DNA of 64,000 nucleotides from Elizabethkingia meningoseptica_A (lineage in GTDB: Bacteria > Bacteroidota > Bacteroidia > Flavobacteriales > Weeksellaceae). Position numbers and translations under genes: made by a program. The stretch is taken from positions 62,001 through 126,000 of the forward strand of contig NZ_JBJDLK010000008.1 of NCBI RefSeq assembly GCF_045762675.1, given 5' to 3'. This document shows positions 26,185-36,493 of the stretch, piece by piece. The number at the start of each line of letters is the position of its first letter. Position 1 is the stretch's first letter. The notes under the pieces are model-generated. The model was not told the DNA's origin. It searched no databases and saw only the letters and a program-made list of their open reading frames with translations.

Positions 26185-27270
26185 ATGAAAAAAATATACC
26201 TGTTTATAATTCCGTTAATCATTTCCTGTTCCAAAAGCATAGAAGACAGATGTTTCATGAGCGACAAAGAAAACTCATTTGAAGCCTATGTAGAAGAAAA
26301 ACCCTATACCATACAGCAGATTCTTAATGAAAAACCAGACTATCTTGAAATTGAAAATCTGAAAAACTACAGAAGTTTTAAAACGGATAGTATCGGGAAT
26401 ACCTTTCATAATATATCCAAAGAAGAACAGGAAAGAAAATGGAAAGCCTACAAGAATGATTATCAATTATTCAACGAAGCATTTTCAGAACAATTCTGGT
26501 ATCTAAAAAGACAGCAAATTGGGGATACCTTATATGCTCTTGCCAGAAATGGATTGGGCTATTGGCTTTTAAAAATTGAGCATAGCAAACCTTCAGCATA
26601 TTTTTTAGGCCTAAGTTTTAGTCATTATTATTTCAATGAAGTTCAGGAACAGCCTATTATAAAAGGTGATTACCTCCAGATTGAAGGCAGCTTGGTAAAA
26701 ATAGTGAAAGTTCCGGGACTTCCCGGTTATGATGGTTATTCAGCAATGGAGGACGGAAAATTATTTAAAATAAAACTGAAAGATCTGATGCTGGATTCCG
26801 ACCAGGATGGTTATAATGATATTTTCGAAAAGAGCTTTGGTTTAAATCCCCATAACAAAGATACAGATGGTGACGGAATCAATGATTTTGATGATATGAA
26901 CCCTATGTATAAATCCGAAAAGAATAAATACACCCAACTATACGAACAATTATTACAAGCCAATTCCGGATTAGAGAATCCTGAAAAACTACATTATACT
27001 TTTAGAGCTTATCAGAATGGCTGTGATTATTTCCATCAGGTAAACCCTTATATCAGAGTTTTATTTATCCCGGAAGAAAAGAAAAAACAAACAAGTTATA
27101 ACAGGGTAACCAATATAGTAAGGGAGAGTATTTCGAAAATGAAGAAGGATGAGAAGAATCCAAATATCCTATATTTTGGAATATCTGGAAATAGTTCAAT
27201 GCAACATGGTTCCGCAGAATATAAAAATGGAGAATGGGATATAACCTTACGACAAGATGTCGTCATTTAA
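26185..27270 (+). CDS. Lipoprotein with thrombospondin type-3 calcium-binding repeats
   Basis: A 361-residue exported lipoprotein with the short signal MKKIYLFIIPLIISC (cysteine at residue 15). Near residues 209-240 the acidic repeats DSDQDGYNDIFE and DTDGDGINDFDDMNP are calcium-binding thrombospondin type-3 repeats. The flanking parts (an N-terminal region with IKGDYLQIEGSLVKIVKVPG, and a C-terminal region with NPNILYFGISGNSSM) are not recognised. Its role is unknown. It follows three tandem hairpins and is convergent with the aminotransferase. Confidence 0.7.
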   Translation: MKKIYLFIIPLIISCSKSIEDRCFMSDKENSFEAYVEEKPYTIQQILNEKPDYLEIENLKNYRSFKTDSIGNTFHNISKEEQERKWKAYKNDYQLFNEAFSEQFWYLKRQQIGDTLYALARNGLGYWLLKIEHSKPSAYFLGLSFSHYYFNEVQEQPIIKGDYLQIEGSLVKIVKVPGLPGYDGYSAMEDGKLFKIKLKDLMLDSDQDGYNDIFEKSFGLNPHNKDTDGDGINDFDDMNPMYKSEKNKYTQLYEQLLQANSGLENPEKLHYTFRAYQNGCDYFHQVNPYIRVLFIPEEKKKQTSYNRVTNIVRESISKMKKDEKNPNILYFGISGNSSMQHGSAEYKNGEWDITLRQDVVI

Positions 27271-27280
27271 AAACATGATG

Positions 27281-28429
27281 TTATTTTAATTTTTCAAGAT
27301 ACTGAAGCGCCCGTTCAAGTGTTTCATTCTTTTTGGCAAAACAAAAACGTATGACTCCTTCATCGGTTCCATCCTCATAAAAAGAAGAGAACGGGATCGT
27401 CGCTACTTTATACTCTTTTGTCAGCCACTGGGCAAACTCAAGATCACCCAGATCTGAAAACTTCTTATAAGAAGCCGACAGGAAGTAAGTTCCTTCCGGA
27501 ATTAAAACATCGAAACCTATAGCTGTTAGTCCATTTGCCAGCAGATCTCTTTTCTCCTGAAAAAAACGGGGGAGTCCTGTATAACTTTCCGGATTTTCCA
27601 ATAATTCCGCCACCGCATATTGTGCCAGTGTATTCACACTAAACACGTTATACTGATGTACTTTTCCTATTTCTTTCAGAATAGATTGTGGAGCCAGTAA
27701 ATAGCCGAGTTTCCAGCCTGTAATATGATACAGCTTACCAAAAGAAGCCACAATAATACTTCTGTCTCTTATCGGAAACTGACTGAGGCTAAGATGCTTT
27801 TTACCATCAAAAACAATGTTTTCATACACATCATCACACAGGATAATAATGTTTGTATTCTCTACAATTTCTGTCAGATGGCGAATATCTTCTTCATTAA
27901 GGACAGTTCCGGCAGGATTATTAGGATTATTGATAATCATCATTTTTGTCCTATCCGTCACCATAGCCTTTACCACAGACCAGTCAATTTGATAATCAGG
28001 ATAATGAAGCTTTACCGTCTTGGGAATTCCGCCGAAAAGTCTGATCACAGGAATATAAGAATCATATGCCGGTTCAAAAACGATAACTTCATCTCCCGAA
28101 CTAATTAAAGCTGCAATAGAACAGAAAAGTGCTTCTGTAGCTCCTGCTGTAACCATTACTTCAGAATCAGCATTGTAATTTATACTATAACAATACTTTA
28201 TCTTTTCCGAAATAGCATTCCTCAACGGTTCAACACCCATCATCGGTGCATACTGATTGAAACCTTTAAGGGAGTATTTTCCGATGTTTTCCATCAGTTT
28301 TTCATCCGGATAAAAATCAGGAAAACCCTGAGAAAGATTAACTGCATTTTCCTGCTGAGCCAGCAAAGACATTCTTGTAAAAATAGTGGTCTGCAGATTA
28401 GGGAGTTTCGAATTCAAAAGCAACGACAT
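27281..28429 (-). CDS. Methionine/kynurenine-type aminotransferase (PLP, class I)
   Basis: A 382-residue PLP enzyme. VNLSQGFPDFYPDEKLMENI, MMGVEPLRNAIS, VTAGATEALFCSI, INNPNNPAGTVL, LCDDVYENIVFDGKKH, and the PLP lysine region SFGKLYHITGWKLGYLLAP match the YbdL/kynurenine-glutamine transaminase K group, which transaminates methionine and aromatic amino acids. The ATG at 28429 is chosen over one seven codons upstream because a -7 element overlaps that upstream start. It is divergent from parE. Confidence 0.9.
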   Translation of the reverse strand: MSLLLNSKLPNLQTTIFTRMSLLAQQENAVNLSQGFPDFYPDEKLMENIGKYSLKGFNQYAPMMGVEPLRNAISEKIKYCYSINYNADSEVMVTAGATEALFCSIAALISSGDEVIVFEPAYDSYIPVIRLFGGIPKTVKLHYPDYQIDWSVVKAMVTDRTKMMIINNPNNPAGTVLNEEDIRHLTEIVENTNIIILCDDVYENIVFDGKKHLSLSQFPIRDRSIIVASFGKLYHITGWKLGYLLAPQSILKEIGKVHQYNVFSVNTLAQYAVAELLENPESYTGLPRFFQEKRDLLANGLTAIGFDVLIPEGTYFLSASYKKFSDLGDLEFAQWLTKEYKVATIPFSSFYEDGTDEGVIRFCFAKKNETLERALQYLEKLK

Positions 28430-28447
28430 AATATTTTTTTGGACAAA

Positions 28448-28455
28448 CAAAAATA
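28448..28455 (-). promoter_or_regulatory. Promoter -7 element of the methionine-type aminotransferase
   Basis: On the minus strand this reads TATTTTTG, an exact TAnnTTTG match 18 bases before the start at 28429. It excludes the longer frame beginning at 28450. Confidence 0.65.
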
Positions 28456-28500
28456 CTTATTAAGCTTCACTTCGAGGAATAAAAACTCGCAAAAAATCAC

Positions 28501-28508
28501 TATTTTTG
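28501..28508 (+). promoter_or_regulatory. Promoter -7 element of parE
   Basis: TATTTTTG is an exact TAnnTTTG match 21 bases before the parE start codon. Confidence 0.7.
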
Positions 28509-28529
28509 TAAATATTACAATTTTCAAGA

Positions 28530-30425
28530 ATGTCCGAAAATACTACTGTTAACTATTCCGAAGATAATATACGATCCCTCGAGTGGCAGGAGCACGTAAG
28601 GCTTCGTCCCGGGATGTACATCGGAAAGCTGGGAGATGGGTCTTCCGCAGATGATGGTATCTATATCCTCTTAAAAGAAATTATCGATAACTCGATTGAC
28701 GAATTTGCCATGAATTCCGGTAAAAGAATCGAGATAAAACTGGATGAAGGCAAAGCCATTATCCGGGATTATGGTCGTGGGATTCCTTTAGGTAAAGTTG
28801 TAGATGCAGTTTCCAAAATGAATACGGGTGGTAAATACGACTCCAAAGCCTTCAAAAAATCCGTAGGTCTGAACGGCGTAGGTACAAAGGCTGTAAATGC
28901 ACTTTCCAATTTCTTTAAAGTAAAATCAGTCCGTGAGGGTAAAGCCAAAGTAGCTGAATTTAGTCAGGGAGTTATTGTACAGGATTATCCGGAAGCCGAT
29001 ACCACGGAAAGAAATGGTACTGAAATTACATTTGTACCGGATGACAGCATCTTTACGAACTACCGCTTCAGAAAAGAGTACATCGAAAAGATGCTTAAAA
29101 ATTACTCTTACCTGAATCCGGGACTGAAAATTGTATTCAACGGACAGGTTTTTGCTTCAGAGAATGGTCTTAAAGACCTCCTTCAGGATGAAATCGACGG
29201 GGAAATCCTTTACCCGATTATTCACCTGAAAGACGGTGATATTGAAGTAGCCATTACGCATTCCGATAAATCACAGTCTGAAACATACTTCTCATTCGTT
29301 AACGGACAGAACACAACACAGGGCGGGACACACCTGAATGCTTTCCGTGAAGCTTTTGTAAAGACCATTCGTGAATTTTATAATAAAAGTTATGATGCTG
29401 CCGATATCAGAAAATCGATTATCGCAGCGATTTCCATAAAAGTAGAAGAGCCTGTTTTCGAATCTCAGACCAAAACAAAACTGGGAAGTAATGAAATGGG
29501 ACCCGGGCAGGTTACTGTTCGTACTTTTGTAAATGATTTCCTGAAAAACAAGCTTGATAATTTCCTTCATAAAGAACCTGAAACATCAGAAGCCTTATTA
29601 AAGAAAATTATTGTTTCAGAAAGAGAACGAAAAGAGCTTTCCGGGATTCAGAAACTGGCGCGTGAACGTGCCAAGAAAGTTTCCTTACACAACAAAAAGC
29701 TAAGAGACTGCCGCCAGCACTATAACGATCAGAAAGCAGACCGAAAGTCTGAAACCATGATCTTTATTACCGAGGGGGACTCTGCATCCGGATCTATTAC
29801 CAAAAGCCGTGATGTGGAAACTCAGGCTGTATTCAGCTTAAAAGGTAAACCGCTGAACTGTTATGGTCTTACCAAGAAAGTTGTATATGAAAATGAAGAA
29901 TTTAACCTGTTACAGGCAGCTCTTAATATTGAAGAGAGCTTGGAAGATCTTCGTTACAATCAGGTTATTATTGCTACCGATGCCGATGTGGACGGAATGC
30001 ACATTCGTTTACTGATGATTACCTTCTTTCTTCAGTTTTTCCCGGATGTTATTAAAAACGGACACTTGTATATTTTACAGACGCCTTTATTCAGGGTAAG
30101 AAATAAGAAAGAAACCCGCTATTGCTATTCAGAAGCAGAACGGGTAAAAGCTTTAAATGAACTGGGTAAAAATCCTGAGATTACACGATTTAAGGGTCTT
30201 GGTGAGATTTCTCCGGATGAATTCAAGCACTTTATCGGAAAAGATATCCGCCTTGAACCGGTTGTTATCGGAAAAGATACTACAATTGAACAATTGCTGG
30301 AATTCTATATGGGAAAAAACACTCCGGACAGACAGAACTTTATTCTTGAAAATCTTGTGGTTGAAGACGCAGATATTGAGAAAAAAGAGCTGAAAGAAGA
30401 AATTGTAACCGAAACGGAAGGATAA
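28530..30425 (+). CDS. parE: DNA topoisomerase IV subunit B
   Basis: A 631-residue GHKL ATPase subunit of the type IIA topoisomerase that decatenates daughter chromosomes. The ATP site is shown by RPGMYIG (residues 26-32), EIIDNSIDEF (50-59) and GRGIPLG (82-88). The Toprim domain has ITEGDSASGS near residue 414 and DADVDGMH near residue 486. It could be confused with GyrB, but pairing with the parC gene downstream and the overall length favour ParE. The C-terminus is glutamate-rich. Confidence 0.93.
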   Translation: MSENTTVNYSEDNIRSLEWQEHVRLRPGMYIGKLGDGSSADDGIYILLKEIIDNSIDEFAMNSGKRIEIKLDEGKAIIRDYGRGIPLGKVVDAVSKMNTGGKYDSKAFKKSVGLNGVGTKAVNALSNFFKVKSVREGKAKVAEFSQGVIVQDYPEADTTERNGTEITFVPDDSIFTNYRFRKEYIEKMLKNYSYLNPGLKIVFNGQVFASENGLKDLLQDEIDGEILYPIIHLKDGDIEVAITHSDKSQSETYFSFVNGQNTTQGGTHLNAFREAFVKTIREFYNKSYDAADIRKSIIAAISIKVEEPVFESQTKTKLGSNEMGPGQVTVRTFVNDFLKNKLDNFLHKEPETSEALLKKIIVSERERKELSGIQKLARERAKKVSLHNKKLRDCRQHYNDQKADRKSETMIFITEGDSASGSITKSRDVETQAVFSLKGKPLNCYGLTKKVVYENEEFNLLQAALNIEESLEDLRYNQVIIATDADVDGMHIRLLMITFFLQFFPDVIKNGHLYILQTPLFRVRNKKETRYCYSEAERVKALNELGKNPEITRFKGLGEISPDEFKHFIGKDIRLEPVVIGKDTTIEQLLEFYMGKNTPDRQNFILENLVVEDADIEKKELKEEIVTETEG

Positions 30426-30566
30426 GCAACATGATAAAGCAAATACTTCGATAATCCGGTAACAGGGTGAAAAGTTTAAACTGAACAATCTGCCTTCAGT
30501 AACTTCTGACCGGATCAACCGAAGTCTAATATATTCTATAAATAATATACAGCGCTACCAATATAA

Positions 30567-33143
30567 ATGGAAGAAAACAATATAAACCACGCAGAAGAAT
30601 CATTAAAGAAAGTCTCCGGACTTTACCAGGACTGGTTTCTGGATTATGCCTCTTATGTAATTCTCGACCGTGCAATTCCGTCGGTTTATGACGGATTAAA
30701 ACCTGTACAGCGTAGGATTATGCACTCCATGCGTGAATTGGAAGATGGCCGCTACAACAAGGTTGCCAACATCGTAGGTAATACCATGAAGTATCACCCG
30801 CACGGAGATGCATCTATTACAGACGCAATGGTACAAATCGGCCAGAAAGAATTATTAATCGATACACAGGGAAACTGGGGAAATATTTTCACTGGTGACA
30901 GCGCTGCTGCTGCCCGTTATATCGAAGCACGATTAACACCGTTTGCACTGGAAGTTGTTTTCAACCCAAAAACAACAGAATGGGCAAAGTCTTATGACGG
31001 CAGAAATAATGAGCCAATTGATCTTCCTGTAAAATTCCCGTTACTTTTAGCACAAGGTGTAGAGGGTATTGGTGTAGGTCTTTCCACAAAAATATTACCA
31101 CACAACTTTAACGAGTTGATCAATGCTTCTGTCGCTTATCTGAAAAAGAAACCTTTCCAGCTGTACCCAGACTTCCTTACAGAAGGTTTACTGGATGTTT
31201 CCGAATACAACGACGGACAACGCGGTGGTAAAGTAAGAGCCAGAGCAAGAATCAGCCAGAAAGACAAGCATACGCTGGTGGTAACAGAATTACCTTTCTC
31301 CAAAACTACCGGTGACCTGATCGACAGTATTATCAAGGCCAATGAGAAAGGGAAAATCAAAATCAAGAAAATTGAAGACAATACATCGGATAAAGTAGAG
31401 ATTTTAATCCATCTTCATCCGGATGTTTCTCCCGATAAAACCATTGATGCATTATATGCATTTACAGACTGCCAGGTAACCATATCACCAAATGCCTGCG
31501 TTATTGTTGGCGATAAACCAATGTTCCTGAACGTTTCCGAGATTCTGAGAATGAATACGGATCATACGGTTTCTTTACTGAAACTGGAACTGGAAATAGA
31601 ATTAGGTGAGCTGGAAGAAAAATGGCATTTTGCATCACTTGAAAAGATATTCATTGAGAATGAAATCTATCAGGAAATTAAAAACAGGGCTTCAAAAGAA
31701 GAAGTTTACAATGCTATTGATCTGGCGTTAAAACCATTTACCGCTCATTTAATGCGCGAGGTAACCACTGAGGATATCATCAGACTTACAGAGTTGCCAT
31801 TCATGCGAATTTCCCGTTATGACCAGGACAAAGCACTGGAAAATATTGCAGCACTGGAAGGAAAAATAGAGCAGGTAAAACATCATTTGGCAAACCTTAT
31901 TGCCTATGCAATAGACTATTATCAGAATATCCAGAAGAAATACGGAAAAAATAAAGAAAGAAGAACTGAGCTAAGAATTTTCGATACAATCGATGCGACT
32001 AAAGTTGCCGTAGCTAACGAGAAGTTCTATGCTAATTTCGATGAAGGTTTTATCGGAACTTCACTGAAAAAAGATGAATTCCTTTTCGAATGTTCAGATA
32101 TCGATGATATCATTATCTTCCGTAAAGACGGTACAATGCTTGTAACCAAGGTGGAATCTAAAACCTTTGTTGGCAAAAACATTCTGCACGTAGGCATCTG
32201 GAAGAAAAACGATAAACGTACCGTTTATAACATGATTTACCGGGAAGGAAAAGAAGGGCCTTATTATATGAAGCGTTTCTTTGTAACCGGTGTTATCCGT
32301 AGTAACGAATACAATCTTGCTTCGGATAAAAAAGGTTCAGAAGTTTTATATTTCTCTGCCAATGCTAACGGAGAAGCCGAAGTTGTAAACGTATTATTAA
32401 AACCAAGTGCCCGTATCCGTAAGAATAAGCTGGATGTAGATTTCTCTGAACTGGCGATAAAAGGAAGGGATTCCAAAGGGAATCTTGTGACTAAATATCC
32501 GGTTAAAAAGATTGAAATGAAAGAAGAAGGTGTTTCCACACTGGCACCGCGTAAAATATGGTTTGATGAAGCGGTAAGAAGACTGAATGCAGATGCAAGG
32601 GGAACATTCCTGGGTACCTTTAAGGGTGAAGACAAAATTTTATTGATTACACCAAAAGGAGAGGCCAAACTGGTAAGCTTTGATTTGTCCAACCGCTTTG
32701 ATGATGAATATCTGATTCTTGAAAAATGGAAACCGCAACAACCCGTTTCATGTATTTATTACGATGGAGAAAAAGAACGTTATTTCATCAAACGTTTCCT
32801 GCTGGAAAACACCAACAATCCACAGGCTTTCTTCCTTTCGGAACATGCCAAATCTTTTGTAGAGTGGGTGAGTACAGATAAGAATGCTTCGGCAGAATTA
32901 ATTTTCAGCAAAGAAAAAGGAAAGGATAAAGATCCTGAAACAATATTGGTGGATGAGTTTATTACTGTAAAAGGAATTAAAGCATTAGGAAACCAGCTGT
33001 CAAAAGATAAAATCCGATCTATCAATATTAGCATTCCGGAACCTGAAGAGGAAGAAGAGATTATTGAAGAAATAGAAGACAATAATGAGGATTTTGACGA
33101 TGATGGTACTATCGGTAATCTTTTTGAAGAAGGAGAAGAATAG
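30567..33143 (+). CDS. parC: DNA topoisomerase IV subunit A
   Basis: An 858-residue DNA-cleaving subunit. The catalytic tyrosine is Y118 in AAARYIEARLTPF; the preceding GNTMKYHPHGDASITDAMV includes the quinolone-region residues. The C-terminal half forms beta-propeller-type repeats, with a strongly acidic tail over the last 40 residues (EPEEEEEIIEEIEDNN). It follows parE after 141 bases with no terminator visible, so the two are probably cotranscribed. Confidence 0.94.
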   Translation: MEENNINHAEESLKKVSGLYQDWFLDYASYVILDRAIPSVYDGLKPVQRRIMHSMRELEDGRYNKVANIVGNTMKYHPHGDASITDAMVQIGQKELLIDTQGNWGNIFTGDSAAAARYIEARLTPFALEVVFNPKTTEWAKSYDGRNNEPIDLPVKFPLLLAQGVEGIGVGLSTKILPHNFNELINASVAYLKKKPFQLYPDFLTEGLLDVSEYNDGQRGGKVRARARISQKDKHTLVVTELPFSKTTGDLIDSIIKANEKGKIKIKKIEDNTSDKVEILIHLHPDVSPDKTIDALYAFTDCQVTISPNACVIVGDKPMFLNVSEILRMNTDHTVSLLKLELEIELGELEEKWHFASLEKIFIENEIYQEIKNRASKEEVYNAIDLALKPFTAHLMREVTTEDIIRLTELPFMRISRYDQDKALENIAALEGKIEQVKHHLANLIAYAIDYYQNIQKKYGKNKERRTELRIFDTIDATKVAVANEKFYANFDEGFIGTSLKKDEFLFECSDIDDIIIFRKDGTMLVTKVESKTFVGKNILHVGIWKKNDKRTVYNMIYREGKEGPYYMKRFFVTGVIRSNEYNLASDKKGSEVLYFSANANGEAEVVNVLLKPSARIRKNKLDVDFSELAIKGRDSKGNLVTKYPVKKIEMKEEGVSTLAPRKIWFDEAVRRLNADARGTFLGTFKGEDKILLITPKGEAKLVSFDLSNRFDDEYLILEKWKPQQPVSCIYYDGEKERYFIKRFLLENTNNPQAFFLSEHAKSFVEWVSTDKNASAELIFSKEKGKDKDPETILVDEFITVKGIKALGNQLSKDKIRSINISIPEPEEEEEIIEEIEDNNEDFDDDGTIGNLFEEGEE

Positions 33144-33178
33144 AATCCTCAGCTAAAACCATTATAAAATACTTTAGC

Positions 33179-33210
33179 AAACCTCATAGGTATAAAAACC
33201 TATGAGGTTT
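33179..33210. terminator. Hairpin downstream of parC
   Basis: AAACCTCATAGGT (33179-33191) pairs perfectly with ACCTATGAGGTTT (33198-33210) around 6 bases. No long T-run follows on the plus strand, so termination is probable but not certain. Confidence 0.6.
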
Positions 33211-33244
33211 ATAATAAAGTTTACAATAAAATACAGATAAAGAA

Positions 33245-33676
33245 ATGTTCTCCAAACAAGAAGCGGCACAACTGAAGACAGAATTTTGGACAGCTTTCGG
33301 GAAGTCATTTCCCCGGAAGTGGCTTTTATATGATACTAAAATCAAAGATTTTTCTTTTAAATTTTACGCTGATAACAAAAAAGCCGAAGTTTCGTTAGAT
33401 ATAGAAATGAAAGATGAACTTTTCAGAAATGCTTATTATGAAAAGATAGAATCTTTAGAAAATCTGTTAAGGGAAGATTACCTTCCCGATGCAATTATGG
33501 ATGAACACTACTTTCTGGACAGCGGGAAAGAAATCAGCCGAATCTGGGTACAGAAAGAAAATGTAAGCGTTTTCAACAAAAATACATGGCAGGAAACCTT
33601 TGAATTTTTTGTTGAAAAAATGACAGCTTTTGAAAACTTTTACAAGGACTTTGAAGATTTTATAAAAGATGTCTGA
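33245..33676 (+). CDS. DUF4268 protein
   Basis: A 143-residue soluble protein of the DUF4268 type: FWTAFGKSFPRKWLLYDTKIKDFSFKF near the N-terminus and a C-terminal helix FEFFVEKMTAFENFYKDFEDF. Related domains often occur with nuclease folds or DNA-associated proteins, but no catalytic set is visible here. Its last 8 bases overlap the start of the AddB-like nuclease gene, which suggests translational coupling. Confidence 0.8.
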   Translation: MFSKQEAAQLKTEFWTAFGKSFPRKWLLYDTKIKDFSFKFYADNKKAEVSLDIEMKDELFRNAYYEKIESLENLLREDYLPDAIMDEHYFLDSGKEISRIWVQKENVSVFNKNTWQETFEFFVEKMTAFENFYKDFEDFIKDV

Positions 33677-36404
33677 AACCAGCCAGCATAGTTTTCTGAA
33701 CAAAATTGTTGATACCCTTCTCCAGCAGGAAAGGCCGCTGCGTGATTATACTTTTATTCTTCCCGGTAAACGTCCGGCGGTTTTCATTAAAAAAATTCTT
33801 ACCGAAAAACAATATCAGGGAATACTTCCAAAATTCCAGACGATAGATGAACTGATCACTGAAATATCCGGATTACAGCAAATATCGGGTATTCCGTTAT
33901 GGTTGTTTGCCTATAGCGTTTTCCGGAAAACAGATCCAAAAGAAGATCTGCAATCCTTCCTGAAATGGTTTCCTACCTTATTAAAAGACTGGGACGATAT
34001 GCTCAAATTTTCCAAAAGCGATACACCTGTTCTGGAGTTTATGCTTTCAGATGAGCGGATTAAAAACTGGGGTGAATTGCTGGGAGACGATAAACCGCAC
34101 CGGCGAAACCTTAATTTCTGGATGAAAATGAATACTTTTCTTCCAGATCTGAAAAAAGAGTTGCTGCAGGAAAATATGGGTACGCCTGGTATTATTCATG
34201 AGAAAGTAAAAGAAAATGTAAGCCAGTTTGCCCAGGATACCAATTTGCAGCTTGTATTCTGTGGGTTTAATGCATTTACTCCTGTGGAAGAAAAACTGGT
34301 GAGAAATCTTTTGCAATGGGATAAAGCGCAATGCTTTTTTCAGGCGGATGAATATTACCTGAAGGACAGGCGCCAGGAAGCCGGAAAATTCCTGCGGGAC
34401 CATCAGCACTGGAAAGAATTCAATGAATACAGATCTTTCAGTTGGATTGAAGATCATTTTTCTGAATCTAAAAATATTCAGGTTTTCGAAGTCGCCGGAA
34501 ATATAGCCCAGACAAAGCTTCTTCCGCATATTCTTGAAGATCTGAGAAAACGCAATCCCGAATTAAGCAACACTGCAGTTGTCCTTCTGGATGAAAATCT
34601 TTTACCGCCTACGCTGGAAAGTCTTCAGCATCTTGTAAAAAGTCTGAATATTACCATGGGGTTCCCGCTTAAGAACCTGTCATTCAGCGTGGCTATGAAA
34701 AAGCTGTTCTACCTTCAAAAACAGCTGGATAAAAACAGTTCATCCTATTACTATGCAGATCTGGTTCCATTGTTGGAAGAACTGCCTTATAAAAAGGAAG
34801 ATGAGCCAATTATTAAAAATTTTCTTGAACAACTTGAAGAACGAAATCTGGTTTATATTTCCCGAAAACTGTTTCATGAACTTCTGAGTGGTATATCCTA
34901 TATCAGTTTACTTGTTAAACCCGATGATCCGAAAGTATACCTCGATACACTGATTGATTTTTGCAGAGCCTGTAAATTTGAAAAGATATCCGATATCGAC
35001 TATGAAAATATTTCAAGCTTTGAAAAAGCTTTTATAAGCTTAAGAAATCAACTTTCCCAATATGATTTCCTTGTAGACATCAATACACTCGAAGTACTGG
35101 TGAATCAGCTGGTAAGTACCGAAACGATAGATTTTGAAGGAGAGCCATTATCAGGTCTTCAGTTAATGGGACTTCTTGAAACCCGTTTGCTGAATTTTGA
35201 AAATATCATTATGCTTTCTGTAAATGAAGGCAAACTGCCACTGGGACGTACACAAAATACCTATCTTCCTTTTGATGTACGCCGTAATTTTGGGATGAAT
35301 ACCTTCCTGGAAAATGATTCTATTTATGCCTATCACTTTTACCGCCTTATTCAGGAAGCTAAAAATGTATATATGCTTTTCAACGGGCTTACAAGCGGTG
35401 TAAATATCGGTGAAAAAAGCCGGTTCATTACCCAGATAGAAATGGAGAGTGATCATCAGATACAAAGCTTTGTAGTAGACAGTTCTTCAGAGCCTGCAAA
35501 TCAGGAACCGATCCGGATAAAAAAAACAGCTCTGGTCCTGGAAAAACTGGGGGATTGGAAAAAAAAGGTATCGCCTTCACATCTCAATGCATATCTGTAC
35601 AATCCACTGGATTTTTATCTGAACCAGATTCTAAATACGCGATTACCTGACGAACTTGAAGAAGAAATTTCTGTAAGAAACTTCGGAAATCTTGTGCATT
35701 ATACACTGGATCATCTTTATCAGGACCTTCTGAATAAAAAGCTGACAATAGAAGATCTTCAGAAAACACAGAAAAGTGTTGAACAGGCACTGGACCATAT
35801 TATTGTTGAAAAACTAAAACATTCCCCCGATTATTATAAACGCGGAATGAATTATATTCATAAATCGGTTGCACTAAGAACGCTGCACAATATTATACAG
35901 AAAGATTTAGATGACGTAGCACAGGGGAACTCACTTGAAATTCTGGCGCTGGAACATAATATCCACGCTGACTTTTATCTGGATGACCAGCAGCAGGATA
36001 AAATAAGTTTTAATGGTTTTGCCGACAGAATAGACCGTTTTAACGGAACACTAAGGATTATAGACTATAAGAGTGCAAAAGCTGGAGATCTCAATGTAAA
36101 ACCCAATCCTAAAAAGGATGAGGAAACATTATTATTTGATAAGAAATATAAACAAGAAGTACAGCTGTCCATTTATGCGCACTGTGCGCTCACATCTGGT
36201 ACTTTTCCGGATCAGGAAGTACAATGTGGAATCTGGAGCTTTGTGGCACCTGATGAAGGGCCTAAAATGCTGAATATTGCAGGAGACCAGCATATTAATA
36301 AATCCAGTCTGGAACTTCCTATGAAGTCTGTAAAATCTATTATTCTGGATATTCTGAATCCTGAGAAAGATTTTGTAGAAGAGGAGAGTGCAGGTTGGGG
36401 TTAA
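33669..36404 (+). CDS. AddB-like PD-(D/E)XK nuclease / inactivated helicase protein
   Basis: A 911-residue protein. The C-terminal region has the RecB-type nuclease motif GFADRIDRFNGTLRIIDYKSAKAG near residues 775-800, supplying the D-x(n)-D-x-K signature. The remainder resembles the degenerate helicase part of AddB-type proteins (FILPGKRPAVFIKK at the N-terminus in place of an intact Walker A; SVNEGKLPLGRTQNTYLP mid-protein). It probably acts in double-strand break processing with an AddA-type helicase-nuclease encoded elsewhere. It overlaps the DUF4268 gene. Confidence 0.85.
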   Translation: MSETSQHSFLNKIVDTLLQQERPLRDYTFILPGKRPAVFIKKILTEKQYQGILPKFQTIDELITEISGLQQISGIPLWLFAYSVFRKTDPKEDLQSFLKWFPTLLKDWDDMLKFSKSDTPVLEFMLSDERIKNWGELLGDDKPHRRNLNFWMKMNTFLPDLKKELLQENMGTPGIIHEKVKENVSQFAQDTNLQLVFCGFNAFTPVEEKLVRNLLQWDKAQCFFQADEYYLKDRRQEAGKFLRDHQHWKEFNEYRSFSWIEDHFSESKNIQVFEVAGNIAQTKLLPHILEDLRKRNPELSNTAVVLLDENLLPPTLESLQHLVKSLNITMGFPLKNLSFSVAMKKLFYLQKQLDKNSSSYYYADLVPLLEELPYKKEDEPIIKNFLEQLEERNLVYISRKLFHELLSGISYISLLVKPDDPKVYLDTLIDFCRACKFEKISDIDYENISSFEKAFISLRNQLSQYDFLVDINTLEVLVNQLVSTETIDFEGEPLSGLQLMGLLETRLLNFENIIMLSVNEGKLPLGRTQNTYLPFDVRRNFGMNTFLENDSIYAYHFYRLIQEAKNVYMLFNGLTSGVNIGEKSRFITQIEMESDHQIQSFVVDSSSEPANQEPIRIKKTALVLEKLGDWKKKVSPSHLNAYLYNPLDFYLNQILNTRLPDELEEEISVRNFGNLVHYTLDHLYQDLLNKKLTIEDLQKTQKSVEQALDHIIVEKLKHSPDYYKRGMNYIHKSVALRTLHNIIQKDLDDVAQGNSLEILALEHNIHADFYLDDQQQDKISFNGFADRIDRFNGTLRIIDYKSAKAGDLNVKPNPKKDEETLLFDKKYKQEVQLSIYAHCALTSGTFPDQEVQCGIWSFVAPDEGPKMLNIAGDQHINKSSLELPMKSVKSIILDILNPEKDFVEEESAGWG

Positions 36405-36493
36405 TATCTTACCATAAAAAGTGTTTAGATTTGCAAAGTTTTTTTAACACCTTAGTCTTAATAATCCTGAAATATTTAAAGCCACTTAAGTGC

